NCBI RefSeq assembly: GCF_040412425.1
Contig: NC_089788.1
Span: 67,472,220 to 67,536,219 of the forward strand
DNA from: Macrobrachium rosenbergii
Taxonomy: Eukaryota > Arthropoda > Malacostraca > Decapoda > Palaemonidae
Direction of reading: 5' to 3'
Length of the DNA: 64,000 nucleotides
Part shown: piece after piece, positions 34,900-48,400 of the stretch
Layout of the letters: each line of letters begins with the position of its first letter
Position numbering within the stretch: position 1 is the stretch's first letter
Program-made: the position numbers and the translations under genes
Notes under the pieces: generated by a model
Told to the model about the DNA's origin: nothing
Databases searched by the model: none
The model's input: the letters and a program-made list of their open reading frames with translations, nothing else

Positions 34900-36589
34900 T
34901 TTTAAACAATATAATAATTATTTTTACCTACTGTATACCTTTACCATACCTTTACCCCAGTCAAGGGTGTCCCAGGTGATGAATAACTCATTAAGCCACC
35001 AAAGCAATAGTTTGTGCTGAGTAAGACCTTCCCCTGCTAGAAGTCCTCCATGTCTTACACCAAGAGCTTCCACTTTTGTTCCCTACCAGCAGACGAGGGA
35101 GAGCATCAATCAGAAGGACTGGGGGCACTTCTAGTTTATAGTTATGGAAACTAAAAGCCACTGTAAATTTTGCAAATATCCATACAGTTTACAGACTAGC
35201 TTGTTATACTTTTCTGCTCCTGGGAAAATTGCCTTGGCTTGATGTTAAGATAACTGAGGGCAACTATTTTAACCAGAACTGGAGAAGCTAGAAGAAAGTG
35301 AAAATGTCATCCCATGTGTGAGGCTTACTGTAAAATCCAACCACTCTCCTTGAGCATGGAGAGATGGGCAAGCAAACGTCCCTCCCTCTTATACTGCTCA
35401 GTAAAAAAAAAACACACGTAGTATACAAACACAATACACATTTAAACTACATTAAGTTTTTGAGGTCATGTAATTATTCATATTAAAATACAGTGTATCT
35501 TTTGTATAACAAAGACTGAAAGCACTTGCTGGCTTAATAATGAAGGACCTAACACTAGGAAGCATAACTGATTACATCAAAACTGAATATACTGCATTTT
35601 AATGAAGTTACCATGGGTTTCTGATAATCTAAATAATAAAATGGCAAGACAATACTAAGCTGATGTATTGTACCATTAGCATGGTTAAAAAAAAAAGTTT
35701 ACGAGAAAGGGCGAACTGCAGGGAGGTGGTGGAAATGCTGGTAAGAAAAAATGTGGACACTGCTGCATTCAGGAGGTATGGTATAAGGGAGCTAGCACAA
35801 AATTTACTGGTAGTGATGCAGATAAATCTACATTCTGGTGATATAGTGGTAAGACAAAACGACATGGGCATACTGGTTAAGGATGACACAGCGAGATGTT
35901 CCAGAAGTAGGGAAATTTAATGAAAGAGCAATGAAGATTAAAAGTAAAAGGCTAAAAAGTGGGTTTAGCTAGAGGTCAACTGGATGCTGCAAACTACCTT
36001 TAGTAATCCCTTCAGTACACCATGTGAGGTGCACTGACACTAATCCCACACAGGGACAGTTCAGTTGACAGCATAATTTCACCACCCTGAATCAAAACTG
36101 CACAGTTCTCATATGCATTTCTTATATTTTTTATGGTGTTCTATTATTCTCTTTTCGAATGAATTTCTGATGGCCCATAAGATAATGAATATCAGGCTAT
36201 CACTGAATACAAATAAAGAGCTTGGGGATACTTGACAATAAGCTTCACGTACCCAATAAATACTGCAGCGTCTATGACATATATCGTGCAAGATAAAGAT
36301 TAAAATGCCAGATATTTGGATATGAGCAAGAGAAATGTGCACAAGACCCTGTATGATACATGAGTGGGAAAGACCACAAGGTAAAAATGTGATTCAAATG
36401 AGACAAATTATGTATCTTGCCAAGGTCCCAACACAACAGGACACCCACTATGACAGAAGGCCAAGTAAGGTAGAAGAATATAAAGTACAACTGACCATGG
36501 ATTACATCTGAAAAGGAGTGTTTTCTTTTGAACATTCAGTGGGAAGGAATCGAAACTATTGAAATGTGGGAACATATAACAGATAATCA
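34900..36589. other. intergenic DNA, one SINE-like fragment
   Basis: No gene is recognised. Overlapping open frames on both strands at 35629-35920 have no identifiable domain. The only repeat seen is the SINE head fragment at 35995-36055, listed separately. Confidence 0.4.
35995..36055 (-). repeat. fragment of the SINE-like repeat (5' part)
   Basis: GTGAGGTGCACTGAC followed by a CTAATCCC...CACAGGGAC segment resembles the head of the minus-strand copy near 54985-55020 (ATGAGGTGCACTGACGGACT). Only the head is present. Confidence 0.45.
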
Positions 36590-37000
36590 GACTGATATAC
36601 TACTAGTACTTAGAAAAACCTGACTGAGCAATGGCATAAACGAAAGATAAAAAATGAATTAAATGATACAGACTTCACATGAATTTTATCTACCAAGAGT
36701 AGGGAAAGATGACTGGGTAGGTGTTTGTTCTCCTAAAGCAATGAGAAAATATAAATATAAAGACATCTTACGAAAACATGAAGATCAGAATGGTGGTGCA
36801 ATATAGGCTACCAGTGCAATTCAAAAAAGCAGTTAATATCTTCACTGAGGAATACCTAAAAACATACGATAATGAAATAACGTAAACTCATTTGTTGACT
36901 TTCACATCTGGATCGATGACTGTGACATCGAGGAGCAAAAGATTAAATATGTTGAAGTTTCAGCGACATGTGTAAGTAAAACCAAACTGGTAAAGTGTTT
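36590..37000 (+). mobile_element. decayed LINE endonuclease domain
   Basis: LSNGINERKIKNELNDTDFT (about 36625) matches the W-L...I...L...F segment of LINE endonucleases. VQYRLPVQFKKAVNIFTEEY (36793-36852) matches V-x-Y-R-P-P...F-F-x-E-F. FVDFHIWIDDCDIEEQKIK (36890-36946) matches G-D-F-N-I-x-V-D-D. A weaker downstream continuation to about 38150 could not be confirmed. Confidence 0.55.
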
Positions 37001-37108
37001 AGAAGCGACATGTGTGAGTAAAGCTAAACTGATAAAGTGTTTAGAAGTACGTGCAGCTTGCAACTTCTTGCACTGTCATAACCTGACTACCTTTAACACA
37101 AACCAAAA

Positions 37109-37235
<127 letters not shown>

Positions 37236-38565
37236 GTAAGTGAAAGTGGGATAGGTATCTTCTCCCAGAATTCCCAACAGAAAAACTAAGAAGTTTCAGA
37301 AGACTGATTATGAAGAAGCCAACGAAAAACAAAAACTTCTTAGCTGCTTCCAACTAAGAAGTTGTCAGGTAGTACCACGAAAAGATAAGCAAGAGCATAG
37401 AACAGGATTACTACCCAGAAAGTGAGACAATGGAGATAAATAACCAATAAAAAAAACTTGTCGTTTCTACCGAAAATTACTAAAACCACGCCCCGTTGGA
37501 AACCTTGAAGAGAGCAACATCTTACCAGAAACTCAGTCTACTTCAAAGATAATTCTCTACAATCAAATGATCTAGTGCTCATTGATAATGACATCTGAAA
37601 AATATCGATTATAATAACTGGGCAATGTTAAGACCGCTAGGTCTAGTGAAGCATTTCATACCGTAGCATAAGGGCTTATATTAAAAAGATCTGAAATGAA
37701 AATAAGCTGTGATGAAATGGAATGGTTTAAGAGTTACAGCACTAAAAGCACTATTAACGGATAAATCGAAAACTATAAGTCTACTTCAAAACTATGCCAC
37801 GAAAGAACCACTTAAAAAAGTCATGGAGTTTTTCGCAGATTACAGACAATTTTATCAGTTTATGACAACACCTAAGATAATATGGTCAAAACAGTGAACA
37901 AAATGGACATAAATGGTTAGGTGGACAAAACAAGATTGAAAAAATATAGAGATAAAACACAAATGTATATCAACAGGGTTAAGAGTCATATAAAAGTAAA
38001 AATACATAATAGAGGACTGCAAACAGTAAAGACAGTGAGGAACATAGGATTAACTAATCAGTCATTAGATGAGGAGAAATTTTGACATCATCACAAAATG
38101 AATGTAGATTTCATAAAGAAATACTTATATATGGATGACTAAAATCACTTTGCACATAATTTATTTAACTGAATTCTATCTGACCAATCACCCCATGAAA
38201 AAGTTGCGTTCATCCCTAATGAGCTTCACTATCTACTTATCGAAGCAAGAACTGATAATGCGGTAAGAGGTCTAAGGTACATCGTGATAAATAATATGCA
38301 CCGTTTTATTAGCGTTTGTATATGTCTATTTAAAAAAATGGAAGGACCACCCCCAAAAAAAAAAATAAATCAATGATGAAGATTATTGTGAAGATTCACT
38401 GAATCTTCTTTTAATAAGTGTTGATCTTACTTCAGTGCACCAAGAATGTTGCCACACACTATTTATAATCTTCAAAGCTCTCATATTTCTATCTCTGAAA
38501 TCCAAAACATTTTCACTGATGTCTGCAGTGCAACAATATCCAGTAAAATCTGCCTCGTCTCCCTC

Positions 38566-38570
<5 letters not shown>

Positions 38571-38639
<69 letters not shown>
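38571..38639. repeat. (CT)n microsatellite
   Basis: About 34 uninterrupted CT units. Confidence 0.99.
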
Positions 38640-38642
<3 letters not shown>

Positions 38643-38699
38643 CAGGGCATCTCACTACCGATGAGTATCCTAACACATCTGAAACAATTTATCACTAGT

Positions 38700-39449
38700 A
38701 GACCTTGTAATTCCAATGGTGAACCTTTCATGATAAGATGTTTTATTACTGAGGTACTCAATTGTTTCATCATATTCATGGCTGAATATTACTGGCCTTA
38801 TTGCATAACGTGTCACTTCTGGTCACGACGAATTATCATGTTTTATCTTTACAAGAAAACCGATGGGATAGTAACAAATCTTCAGTGATGAAGAAAGGTA
38901 AAGGAACAAACGAATAAACAACAAAATACCAAAGATAACACTCAATTGTTTACATGTCGTAACAGGTTACATCCAGTCCTTTAGGATATACAGTTTTCGT
39001 AAACATTATTTTACTACTAAGCTCCTTTCATACAAAATATAACATTTTATACAGTTTAAATGTACAATATAATAAGCATGAACGAACTGAAAGCAAACTT
39101 TATAAAAGCAACTTTCAAGAAGACGAATGGCACGAATAAATATTAAAGGCACTACGCAATGCCATCGGTGGCACAACGTTGCACCACAACAACAATGTGC
39201 TTCCATTAGTAAATAGGGGAAGGTCACGTCATTGCTTGCAGTGTTGTAAACGCCACTGCTTGCAGTGGAATAGGAATTGTCAGTTTAAAATCTGTACTCA
39301 AGCAACTCGAGAACATTCAAACGAACTTGTTATAGACGGGGCTTAGCTGACGGTGCCACATAGGCCTAGGCTCGGCAGTCAACGGGGCATTGTCATATCC
39401 TGTTGTCACCAGATTTTTTTGAGCGAAGTGATAAACTAGCACAGCCAAA
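38700..39449 (+). promoter_or_regulatory. SBDS 5' flank
   Basis: The 300 bp before the SBDS start codon are richer in CpG than the surrounding AT-rich DNA, for example around 39160-39180 and 39335-39380. No TATA box is placed convincingly. GTTGTAAACGCCACTGCTTGCAG-like words (39242 onward) repeat TGCTTGCAGTG twice (39232 and 39259). The transcription start cannot be fixed from sequence alone. Confidence 0.35.
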
Positions 39450-42400
39450 ATGAGCAGGAGTGGTGGTGCCAGAATAAATACCCCTACCAATCAAATCAGA
39501 TTGACGAATGTCGCCATCGTCAGGATGAAGAAAGGAGGAAAACGATTCGAAATTGCCTGCTACAGGAACAAAGTCCTCAGCTGGAGGCAGAAGGTGTAAG
39601 TCGATCAGTCCATTTTTTTATTTTGCTTTTTTGCTACAAATACTTAACCTCACATGCCATTTGGTCTTGAAAATATCTCGATACTAAATTTCAATCGATA
39701 CTGATGACTGGCGAACACTGTCAAGGCTGACCAACCTGTTTAGCCTAAATCGCGTAGGCTAACTTGTTTACGTAGGCTAGGCTAGCTCAGTCTTCTTCTG
39801 GCTAGACTAGAGGTTATCTGTTACGAACGTGGCGATATTTTTGGGACTAACACAGGACTACAGCAGCCTGAATATTTAAGAGCTAATATTAGCTAGGCCA
39901 ATATAGTGTCGGCCTAGTACAGGCAAAATGTAGCCAATGTCATCCAAAATTAGCTTAGTAAATGTTGATGTTGCCTATGATAATTTACCCAAATCTTGCA
40001 CAAGTATTTGCAAAATCCCAACATGGCGGTGATTCTGGACTCTTATTGCCTGTTAAGGCACTGTATTCATCCACTGTACTTTCAGTCCTTGTAGTCTAAG
40101 GCAAGAGCTAACCCGAAGAAGAGTAATGGTTCTTACAGAGTTAGGCCCACCCCTTCCCTCACTATTTAGAACTTGCCTCTGAACCTCTGTCAATTCAAAC
40201 ACTTGTCATAGTACTGCCGTTTTTTAACCATGAGTGACAAGCCACAATTAGGTGTTTGCCTGGATATCTGATATAGGCCTATGTATAACAGATTTTGCTG
40301 GCAAAATTAACTTGAACCATATGCTTTTCCAGTAACTTTTCCTGTGATTTTAAGTAATTAATTTTTGTCGTTTCCAAATTTCAAATAACTGTCATTTTTG
40401 TCAAACCACTTGGGGGGCCATAGTGGTACAGCAAGAAACTAGAGCAGTATTAGTAAACAAGCACAGGTGGTTAAAGTAAAATGCTATGTAAAATAGCATG
40501 TTATGCTAATGTATGCAAATGCTGATTTGATGTGGTAGGAGGCTGCAGCAGATAGGCTACACTACCATTAGGGCCTTGTACACTAAACTAACCTAACCAA
40601 AAGTTTACCTTATCTATTAACATAGTCTCCATGACATAATTTAAGGCCTGCCAAATGTTGAGAGGTCTCTTTACCCACCCTTGTTCTATGATTTCTGTAT
40701 TTTTTTTTTTTTTTTTTTTTTTACCAAAGCTAGTAAAATTGCATTGTAAATGCCAGTCCTTAAACGATAAGGGGTTTGTATCCTTATGAAAACAAATAGC
40801 AAATTTTTAAGAATAATCAACCTCTAACCATCCCCCAATTGCCCTGCTGCCAAATTTGAAAACCCTTTTACCAAGTTTCAACGACCAGTCCAGCTCACAT
40901 AAAATGATATCCACTAAAAGATGAGGGTTTGTAAATCTAAGGAACAGGCATATTATTATTTTTAAAATTTTCCAGTTTTAACAATCAGTAACATTCATTT
41001 ATATTTGGATAATATACATTATTATAGTTATTAATAGAAATACCACTTACAGTATATTTTAGAATTAATGCTTCTACAAGCAGTGTGTGGAAAGGATTAT
41101 CTGATTTAAATGGCATTGCCCTAAGCTTACTATTCCTGACTGATGTTTTGACTAGAACTTGTAATACAAAAATATGTATCAATGTATGGTGTCTAATCAA
41201 AATTTGTAATACAAAAATATATACCAGTATCTGGTGTAGGTCATGTTTGCTGGGAGGAGGTATGCTCAGATGTTTGAAATTCCCCAATTTACAGCTGTAA
41301 GGCTACCCATTATTGTATGTCTTCAATAACTCTCAAAGGATCCAGCTTTAGTTTTTATGATACTTCTTGTTGTAATTAAACTAGCTATCCCATAAAAATA
41401 AATATAATAATAGCCGTGATAATCTTATCTCAGTAGATAATATTACAGTTATGGAATTTATGGAGTTATGCTATGTACAAGTACTGGTAGTTTATGATGC
41501 CTGGTTAAAATTAAGCTACCAGATATCTTAACTTCCAACATAAGATCTCAAGGCTGTCATATAAAATATGTAGATATGTACAAGTAGAGCATGTGTCTCT
41601 AAATCAGTAAAATGTTTCTTAATCAGATCCTATCTTTTAGGTTTAAAGTATCAGGAAGATCTGTGTGTGTAGTATGTTTACCCATTTCTTTTGTCGTGTA
41701 CAGTATTTTTTTCAAAAGACTAAAAGCAGTTCATCATGGAGCACATGGCACTACTATTTATAATGTGCAAACATTCTTACAAAACACGCTCAGAAAAGTA
41801 ATTAGTGTGCTTAGCATGAGAATGCCCATATGGGCTTTATCATCATATCCTTAAATTGTTGGATTTGTTTTACCAGGGAAAAGGATTTGGATGAGGTTCT
41901 TCAGAGTGAGACAGTCTTCACTAATGTGTCCAAGGGTCAAGTTGCTAAGAAAGAAGAACTCATGAAAAGTTTTGGCTCAGACGATCAAAAGAAGGTTGGT
42001 AAAATGAGATTTCTGTCTACATGTATGGTCAGTGATATTTGTAAATACTCTGTACTTTGTATTTTTAACCAGAAGCAACGGGGCTTTTGTGCAGCCTCTC
42101 ATTTATGCAATATTTGTTACTCATGAATACAGTGTACCAAATATTTTTTGTTTTAGCAAAACCCATTTATCTAATATAAGCATAAGTAAGCTCAGAATCG
42201 ACTTTCTCACATTGATTCTTTGTATTGAGAAAGACAGCCCCAGTGGATGGGGAATCATTTAGCTCTAACTTACAGTTCACTCATATCAGCAGGTTATGCT
42301 GCTTATGTACTTGTTCCTTTGGAAGATGCAGATGAGGCTTCTCACCTTTGTTATAGGGCCCGAAGCGATTCAGTGGAGTTTCGGAAAATGCACCAGAGGA

Positions 42401-45400
42401 ACTTTAATCAACTTTTGGTCTCTGTGGGAGGTTGCTTCTGGATAAGCTAGATATTTTAAATCCACTTATTTAACTGCTTGCTGTCTAAGCATACATAGGG
42501 TTTCGGTACCAAGAGAGCCTTAAGGAGGATGTTAACCCACATAAATAAAAGAACTTGTGTGTGGTTGGGTATTTAGTAAGCAGCTGACATTGACTGGTAA
42601 ATGCAGTTTAGTCATTAAAACACTGACAAAAAATTAAGAGAAGAAATACTGTCTGGTTACCACCACTAGAGTAGGCTTTTGTTAGATATAGTAGTCAGTA
42701 GGTGTTGTTTCGCATGAACATCATCATCACCTTTCTTCATAAGTACTTAAATTCCAGGAAATGACTACTGTATTCATGAGAGGAAAAGATGCCTTTTATT
42801 TAAGGTGGAAATGATGAAGAGTTGGGCCATGCAAGTCTTTCTATATTATCTACTAAGTATTGGAGGCATGAGATGTCAACTGAATAAACCCTGTTTTAAA
42901 GCAAAAATTTTAACAATACCAAAATATGGGCAAAAAAGGATAAAATAATAAATGTGTGAGAGAGAGAAGGAACTTGAACAAATCTTGATAGTCTCTCATG
43001 CTTAATAACCACCAATTTGAGCCATTCTGAAATTATGTGCATGGTGTATCAGCCCTGGTTAGATAAATGGCTTTTTTTAAAAATAGCATAGTAATAGTAG
43101 TATCTTTACTTAGTATTTTTTTTTCATGGAAATCAAAAAATTGATGATTTTTTTTACTAAAACCTTATTGAACAAAATTTTAGTTGAACCACCTTGTCGC
43201 AATTGAAAGACTAAAATTGCACGTGCCAAGACAATAAGATTTTTGGGTCAGTGGCTATTCTATGTCCCTCTCCCAGATTTGCCTTTTGTGATGGTCTGTA
43301 CCATTTTGCCATCTTTTGTTCATGCTTGACAGTTTTCATCCTTCGCCTCCCTACTTTCTTTGTCCATTTCCACTACTGTTATGAGGTGTGACTAATCTGA
43401 CTTCATGCATCAATGTTTGGAAAGTAATCAGCATCATCAGTAACATTATGCTACTGAGTACAAAACATTTTGCTTCCATAGCTCCTACATGGTGTGCCCA
43501 TCAGACTGTGTACAAACTTTGCTTTCATGCTTAACCCTTATTGGTTCCTATGGATTGACTTCTGATGTTATTCTTCTTCATGTCTTAATGCCCTTCTTCC
43601 TACATACTTCATGGTATGACTCTTTCCTTATCCTTCCTCCTAAATTGCTATTTAGGCAATATAAGAATATCATGATGTTAGTAAACTAATAATTTTTATA
43701 ACATTACATGTTGTTTTTAAGTATACTGTAAACCTGTTAATCATGATGTTATTGCCTGCTTTTTCAGCATGCTGTAAACCCATTAATTATGATGCTACTG
43801 CCCACCTCCCTTCCCTTCATTATTCTGTAGTGTTCTTGTTGCAAAATGGGATGAGTAATAAAGCATATTGTTATCTGAGGATCTGTGCATGCACAGTGGA
43901 GGGCCTTGTCAGTCTTCACGGGACAAGTTGGTGCAACTTGGTTTCCATTGCACAAAAATGACATGGTTAATTGATTTGTATTGAAAAAAAATTTTTCATT
44001 AAAACATTCTTTTCCATGAGTTCTCGTAACTTTTAAATTGAGGATATTTATTGACAATAAATGCTTGCCATAGTACAACATGTTCAAATAGTTATCGTAA
44101 AGTACTGTAGTATATTTTATTAAACACCTTGTAACCCTAAATATTTCTGATATTTTGATAATTTCTAGAACATGTAGCATATTTCTGTACAGAAACAAAT
44201 ACTCTCAGAATACTCACGTTATAGTGAAGGAGTGTAATGAGGTGAATAGAAAATTATTCAAGCAAGTATACTATAGGTTGACAACTACCCAAAATAAATC
44301 ATAATAACTGCTGCCTCTAAAACAGTCACTAATATTGGTAGAAGAGTTGCTGTGAAGTATATAATTTATCAGTTGAACCACATTCTGTATTTGGCAGATC
44401 TGTTTGGAGATTCTAGAAAAGGGGGAACTGCAGGTTTCAGACAAAGAGCGACAGGCAAACCAGGAGTCTTCATTAAAGGAGATTGCATGTATTGTGTCAG
44501 GTGAGTATTTAACAAAAGGGATATTTACAAAAAGATGTGTGGAATGTTGCTTTCTTTGACAGCTGGTAGAAGTATTGGTGAAGGAATACCGAACTTCATA
44601 AACCTTTGTGAATTGTGTGTAGCAGTATCAATATAAACTGCAATTTTGGCTAATATGGCCAGATTTTTCAAATTTTCACTCAGTATGATGTGCTAATTTA
44701 CTAAGTGGATAACTGTTATGTATATGAGAAATATCCCAGTTTACTCATCTGAGTACCATATAAAAAAGGTTCCCTTAGTCTCTGACCAGAAATACAAATA
44801 CCTTACGAAATAAATTTCATCCTTTTTATTTTTTTTTCAACATTGCTCAAAATAGTTAAAAATTTTTTTACTCTTAAAGTTAACCAGATCTATAATGGGC
44901 TTCTAATGTTTGTTACTGTTTTTCAAATATTCAAAAGAAAACCTGGTTACTTAACCAAAAGAAAAAGCTTGAAAGAGTTTGAGCTAATTAGTGCTTCATA
45001 TGCTGTGGGTACTACAGTATATATAAAAGTGAATACAGTACATTAGTGCTAAATTTAAATCAAACTTTTTATAGATTTTCAGCATATAGTACTTGATGTT
45101 TCTTATTTTAACTTAAAGGCCATGCCTGACAAGAAATGAGACTTCATCATTTAATGAACAAAATTTTTGTTTGCTCTTTGTTTAGGGTAGTGGGCATATT
45201 TAGGGTGGAAATTACTAAATAAAAAGATCTATCCTTAAAAACCTTCTAAAATCAGTTTGGACTATTTAGCAATGTTGTGGTATCACAGGAAAAAGTGATT
45301 GGATTATGGTTCGAAACTTTTTTGAGTTAGTTCATTTTTCAAACTACATATTAGTGACTAGATTTACTTTGTCTTGCAATATAACAAAATTATTTTTATT

Positions 45401-48400
45401 TGCAGAAAAATGTATAAACCCAGAAACACAGACCCCATACACTGTTGCAATGATTGAGAATGCCATGAAAGACCTTCATTTCAGCTTGAACCCAAAGAGA
45501 AATAATAAGCAACAAGCTCTTCAGGTCATCAAGCAGCTCCAAGAGGTAAGGTAGCAAACATTATGGTGAATGTGTCTATACAAGTTAAATTCTGTTATAT
45601 TTATTCTAAACTAAAATATATTTAACTCAACAGGGCCAGTTAAGTATACAGAAACTGTGTGGCAAACAGTTACTTAACTTTGTGAAGTGGTTAACAATGG
45701 GCTGGACCATCTTACAACAAAAGAAAGCCCCTTTTCAACTCAGATTTTGTCATTAACTGGCATGGTACTCTGTGGATGTGTGTATGATTGCCTTTTCAAC
45801 TGCAATTTACCTTTATTTTACCTTTTAATCTTTTTACTGTCAAGATGATTTTGTGCATTTTTTTTTACTGATTATTGTGAAGATTAATCACTACCCACCT
45901 CCTAGAGGTCTTGATTTTTTGTTAATGATTGAAAGTATGTGCATGTTGGTGTATACCACTGGTTACACCAACATGCCCATACTTTCAGTCACTTCAGTGA
46001 GTAAGTATATGCATGTTGGTGTGACCAGTAATACTCAATGAGCAAGTATAACTGCATTGTATGTATTAAGTCTTGGATGACTGGACAAACTATGTGCTGG
46101 CCTGTCAGTGATACTTCCGCTGCAGGTGCATTTGTGTCGACGTTGGAGGTTTGCACAGTTAGATACGAGGTTGTCTGACGCATGCATGTGTTTTCATGAC
46201 AGTGATCATGATTTAAGTCCATGGAGACAGCGTGATCGACATTGAACCGGGGTCAATCACGGACATTGAACCGGGGTCATCACATTTCCCGGAGAAGTGG
46301 ATTGAGTGAGTGCGTATGTGTGTGTGGCACTCCTTAATGGTATATTAACAGGAGGGTAGACTCTTGCAGGGGGACTTCATTTTGAGACTGGGTATGTTTT
46401 GGTTAGTGGTGAAGTGTTGGAAGATCGCCACTGGAAATTCTGTTATTTGTCGCCATAGAAAGTGAGCACCAAAACTCATGAACACATATCTTTTCCAGAC
46501 ATTTGGTGGAAAGACCTAGTAGTGCTGCAGTGAAATCCCAATGTGTCTCCCTTATGCATTGTCCTGTTCTATTTTCCATTGTGCATTTTTCCGTTTTGAA
46601 TATGAATGTCTTGTAACACCATTTCAGGTTTCTATCAACAGGAATTCTGGTTTTGTCTAGTGAGGACGAATATTTTGGAAGTGGTGTTTACTCTTTACAT
46701 ACCATATGACATTTATTGTGGTCTAGAATAATTATGATATTATTACTTTGTTTGGTGGCCAGGGTGTTAGTCACTAGTATTAGCTGGTTTAGAATCGTTA
46801 ACCTGAATGTTTGTGAATCAGAATGTCCTCTAGTGATGTTTCCCATTTGTAGGGGGTGGAATTTGCTCCATTTCATGATCGTAGCTTTTGCTGAATCACT
46901 ATCGTTAAATTTGCAAATAAACTCTAGTTTTGTATACCAGGGTTTAATTCCAGTAGGCCTTTGTTTAAAGATAGGTTTAGTGAGAGGAGTCAACAAAAGG
47001 TGTGAAGGAATTTGCTGACCCAGTTTAGTGAGAGGAGTCGACAAAAGGTGTGAAGGAATTTGCTGACCCAGGATGAGCCACCACTACCAGAGATCATAGG
47101 GAAGTAGGACGATTGATTCTGTTCTTAAAACAGACACAGCAATAAAAGAGGACCCTACTTGACCTGGGGATAGGGTCATTTACATATGTATCATATGTGT
47201 TTATTTTTCTCATTAAACATACTGTATTCCAGCCCAAGAAGAACCCTAAAAGAGTTCAGAGGTCTGGTTAAACAAATCATTTATAACTAACTAACTAAAC
47301 ATACTGTACATCTGTATTGCTGTTTTTCTTTTGTACTGTTGACTGTTGATTTGTGTCAGAGTCAACTGGTCATGATGTTGATGATGTTATTGGGGATGAA
47401 GGCACTCGATTTTTTTAATTGGATATTTATTATGTTGGTTTTTGTGGATTTTCCCTTGTAAATATTGGAAGAAATGAGGCTATCTTGCCTTTCAATGGTT
47501 AAAAGTAATTTTCCTGGCCTCGGATTGCAAGGAAAGTCATGACTTACAGGCCATTGACAGAAAGCCATGAGATCCATCACATGTAATTTGCATGCTTTAT
47601 GTCCCTTTATAGGGAATTTATGTTACACCAGAGGAAAGGAATATGATGGCTGGTCAGGTTATTTTAAACCAGCAGGAAAAAGAGTTGAACTAAAATAAGG
47701 AAGGGAAAAGCACCAAGTTTGGGGTGCACTGATTTTACATCTGATGGGTTTTTTGAGATTCGTGAGAAGGCCATCTACTAACCACCACAGGATATTGACA
47801 AATTTGGAGGAGCAAAACTACAATGAGGGGAAAGGAAGACAGATGACCAAAATAGACTATAGCAATGATAAAGCCCTCCAACCATGAGAATCCTGGTTTT
47901 GGTTCAAGTCATCAGTAATCAATTTCAAGTGGCTTATGAAATCTGTCTTGTTAGATCCAGTCAAGGTAGGACCTGCTCAGTAGAATGCCTCATCACACCC
48001 AATCACCTAATTTGAACCAAGCCAGAAGGAAATGGAAGGAATGGAGAGAGAACCAGGTGTGGATGTGATGATGAGAAGCTGGTCATAAGTGTAATCATGA
48101 ATCCATTTGGAGAAAGAAAAGTGGTCATGAACATAAAACGAAAGGGACAGAGTCATAAGAAACGTAAATCATTAATATTGTATGCTTTTTTTCTCTCTCT
48201 TTTTTCTTTTTTTTTTGTTTTAGAGGTAATTTTAGAGGTAATGATGCTTGATGCTGAAGGAAAGTTAATTTAAATAGTTCAGGGGTTATAATAAAATGGA
48301 AGTGCTTTTCCAGTGTAGTACAATGATAAACCATTCAAGTAGCTAATAAATTCATCTAGTGAAAGGTCCTCAGTTATGAACCAGCTAATTAGTAGGTATT

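Noticed and set aside
35629..35920. Overlapping open frames on both strands
   Set aside because: No conserved motif in either; chance is sufficient.
38513..38779. Arg-Glu open frame (also 17695-17925)
   Set aside because: Translation of (CT)n on the reverse strand.
45300..45320. GGTTCGAAAC resembling a tRNA T-arm
   Set aside because: No matching D-arm, anticodon arm or acceptor stem around it.
46030..47270. Possible LTR retrotransposon in SBDS intron 4
   Set aside because: Short direct repeats are present, but no paired long terminal repeats, primer-binding site or pol motifs could be found.
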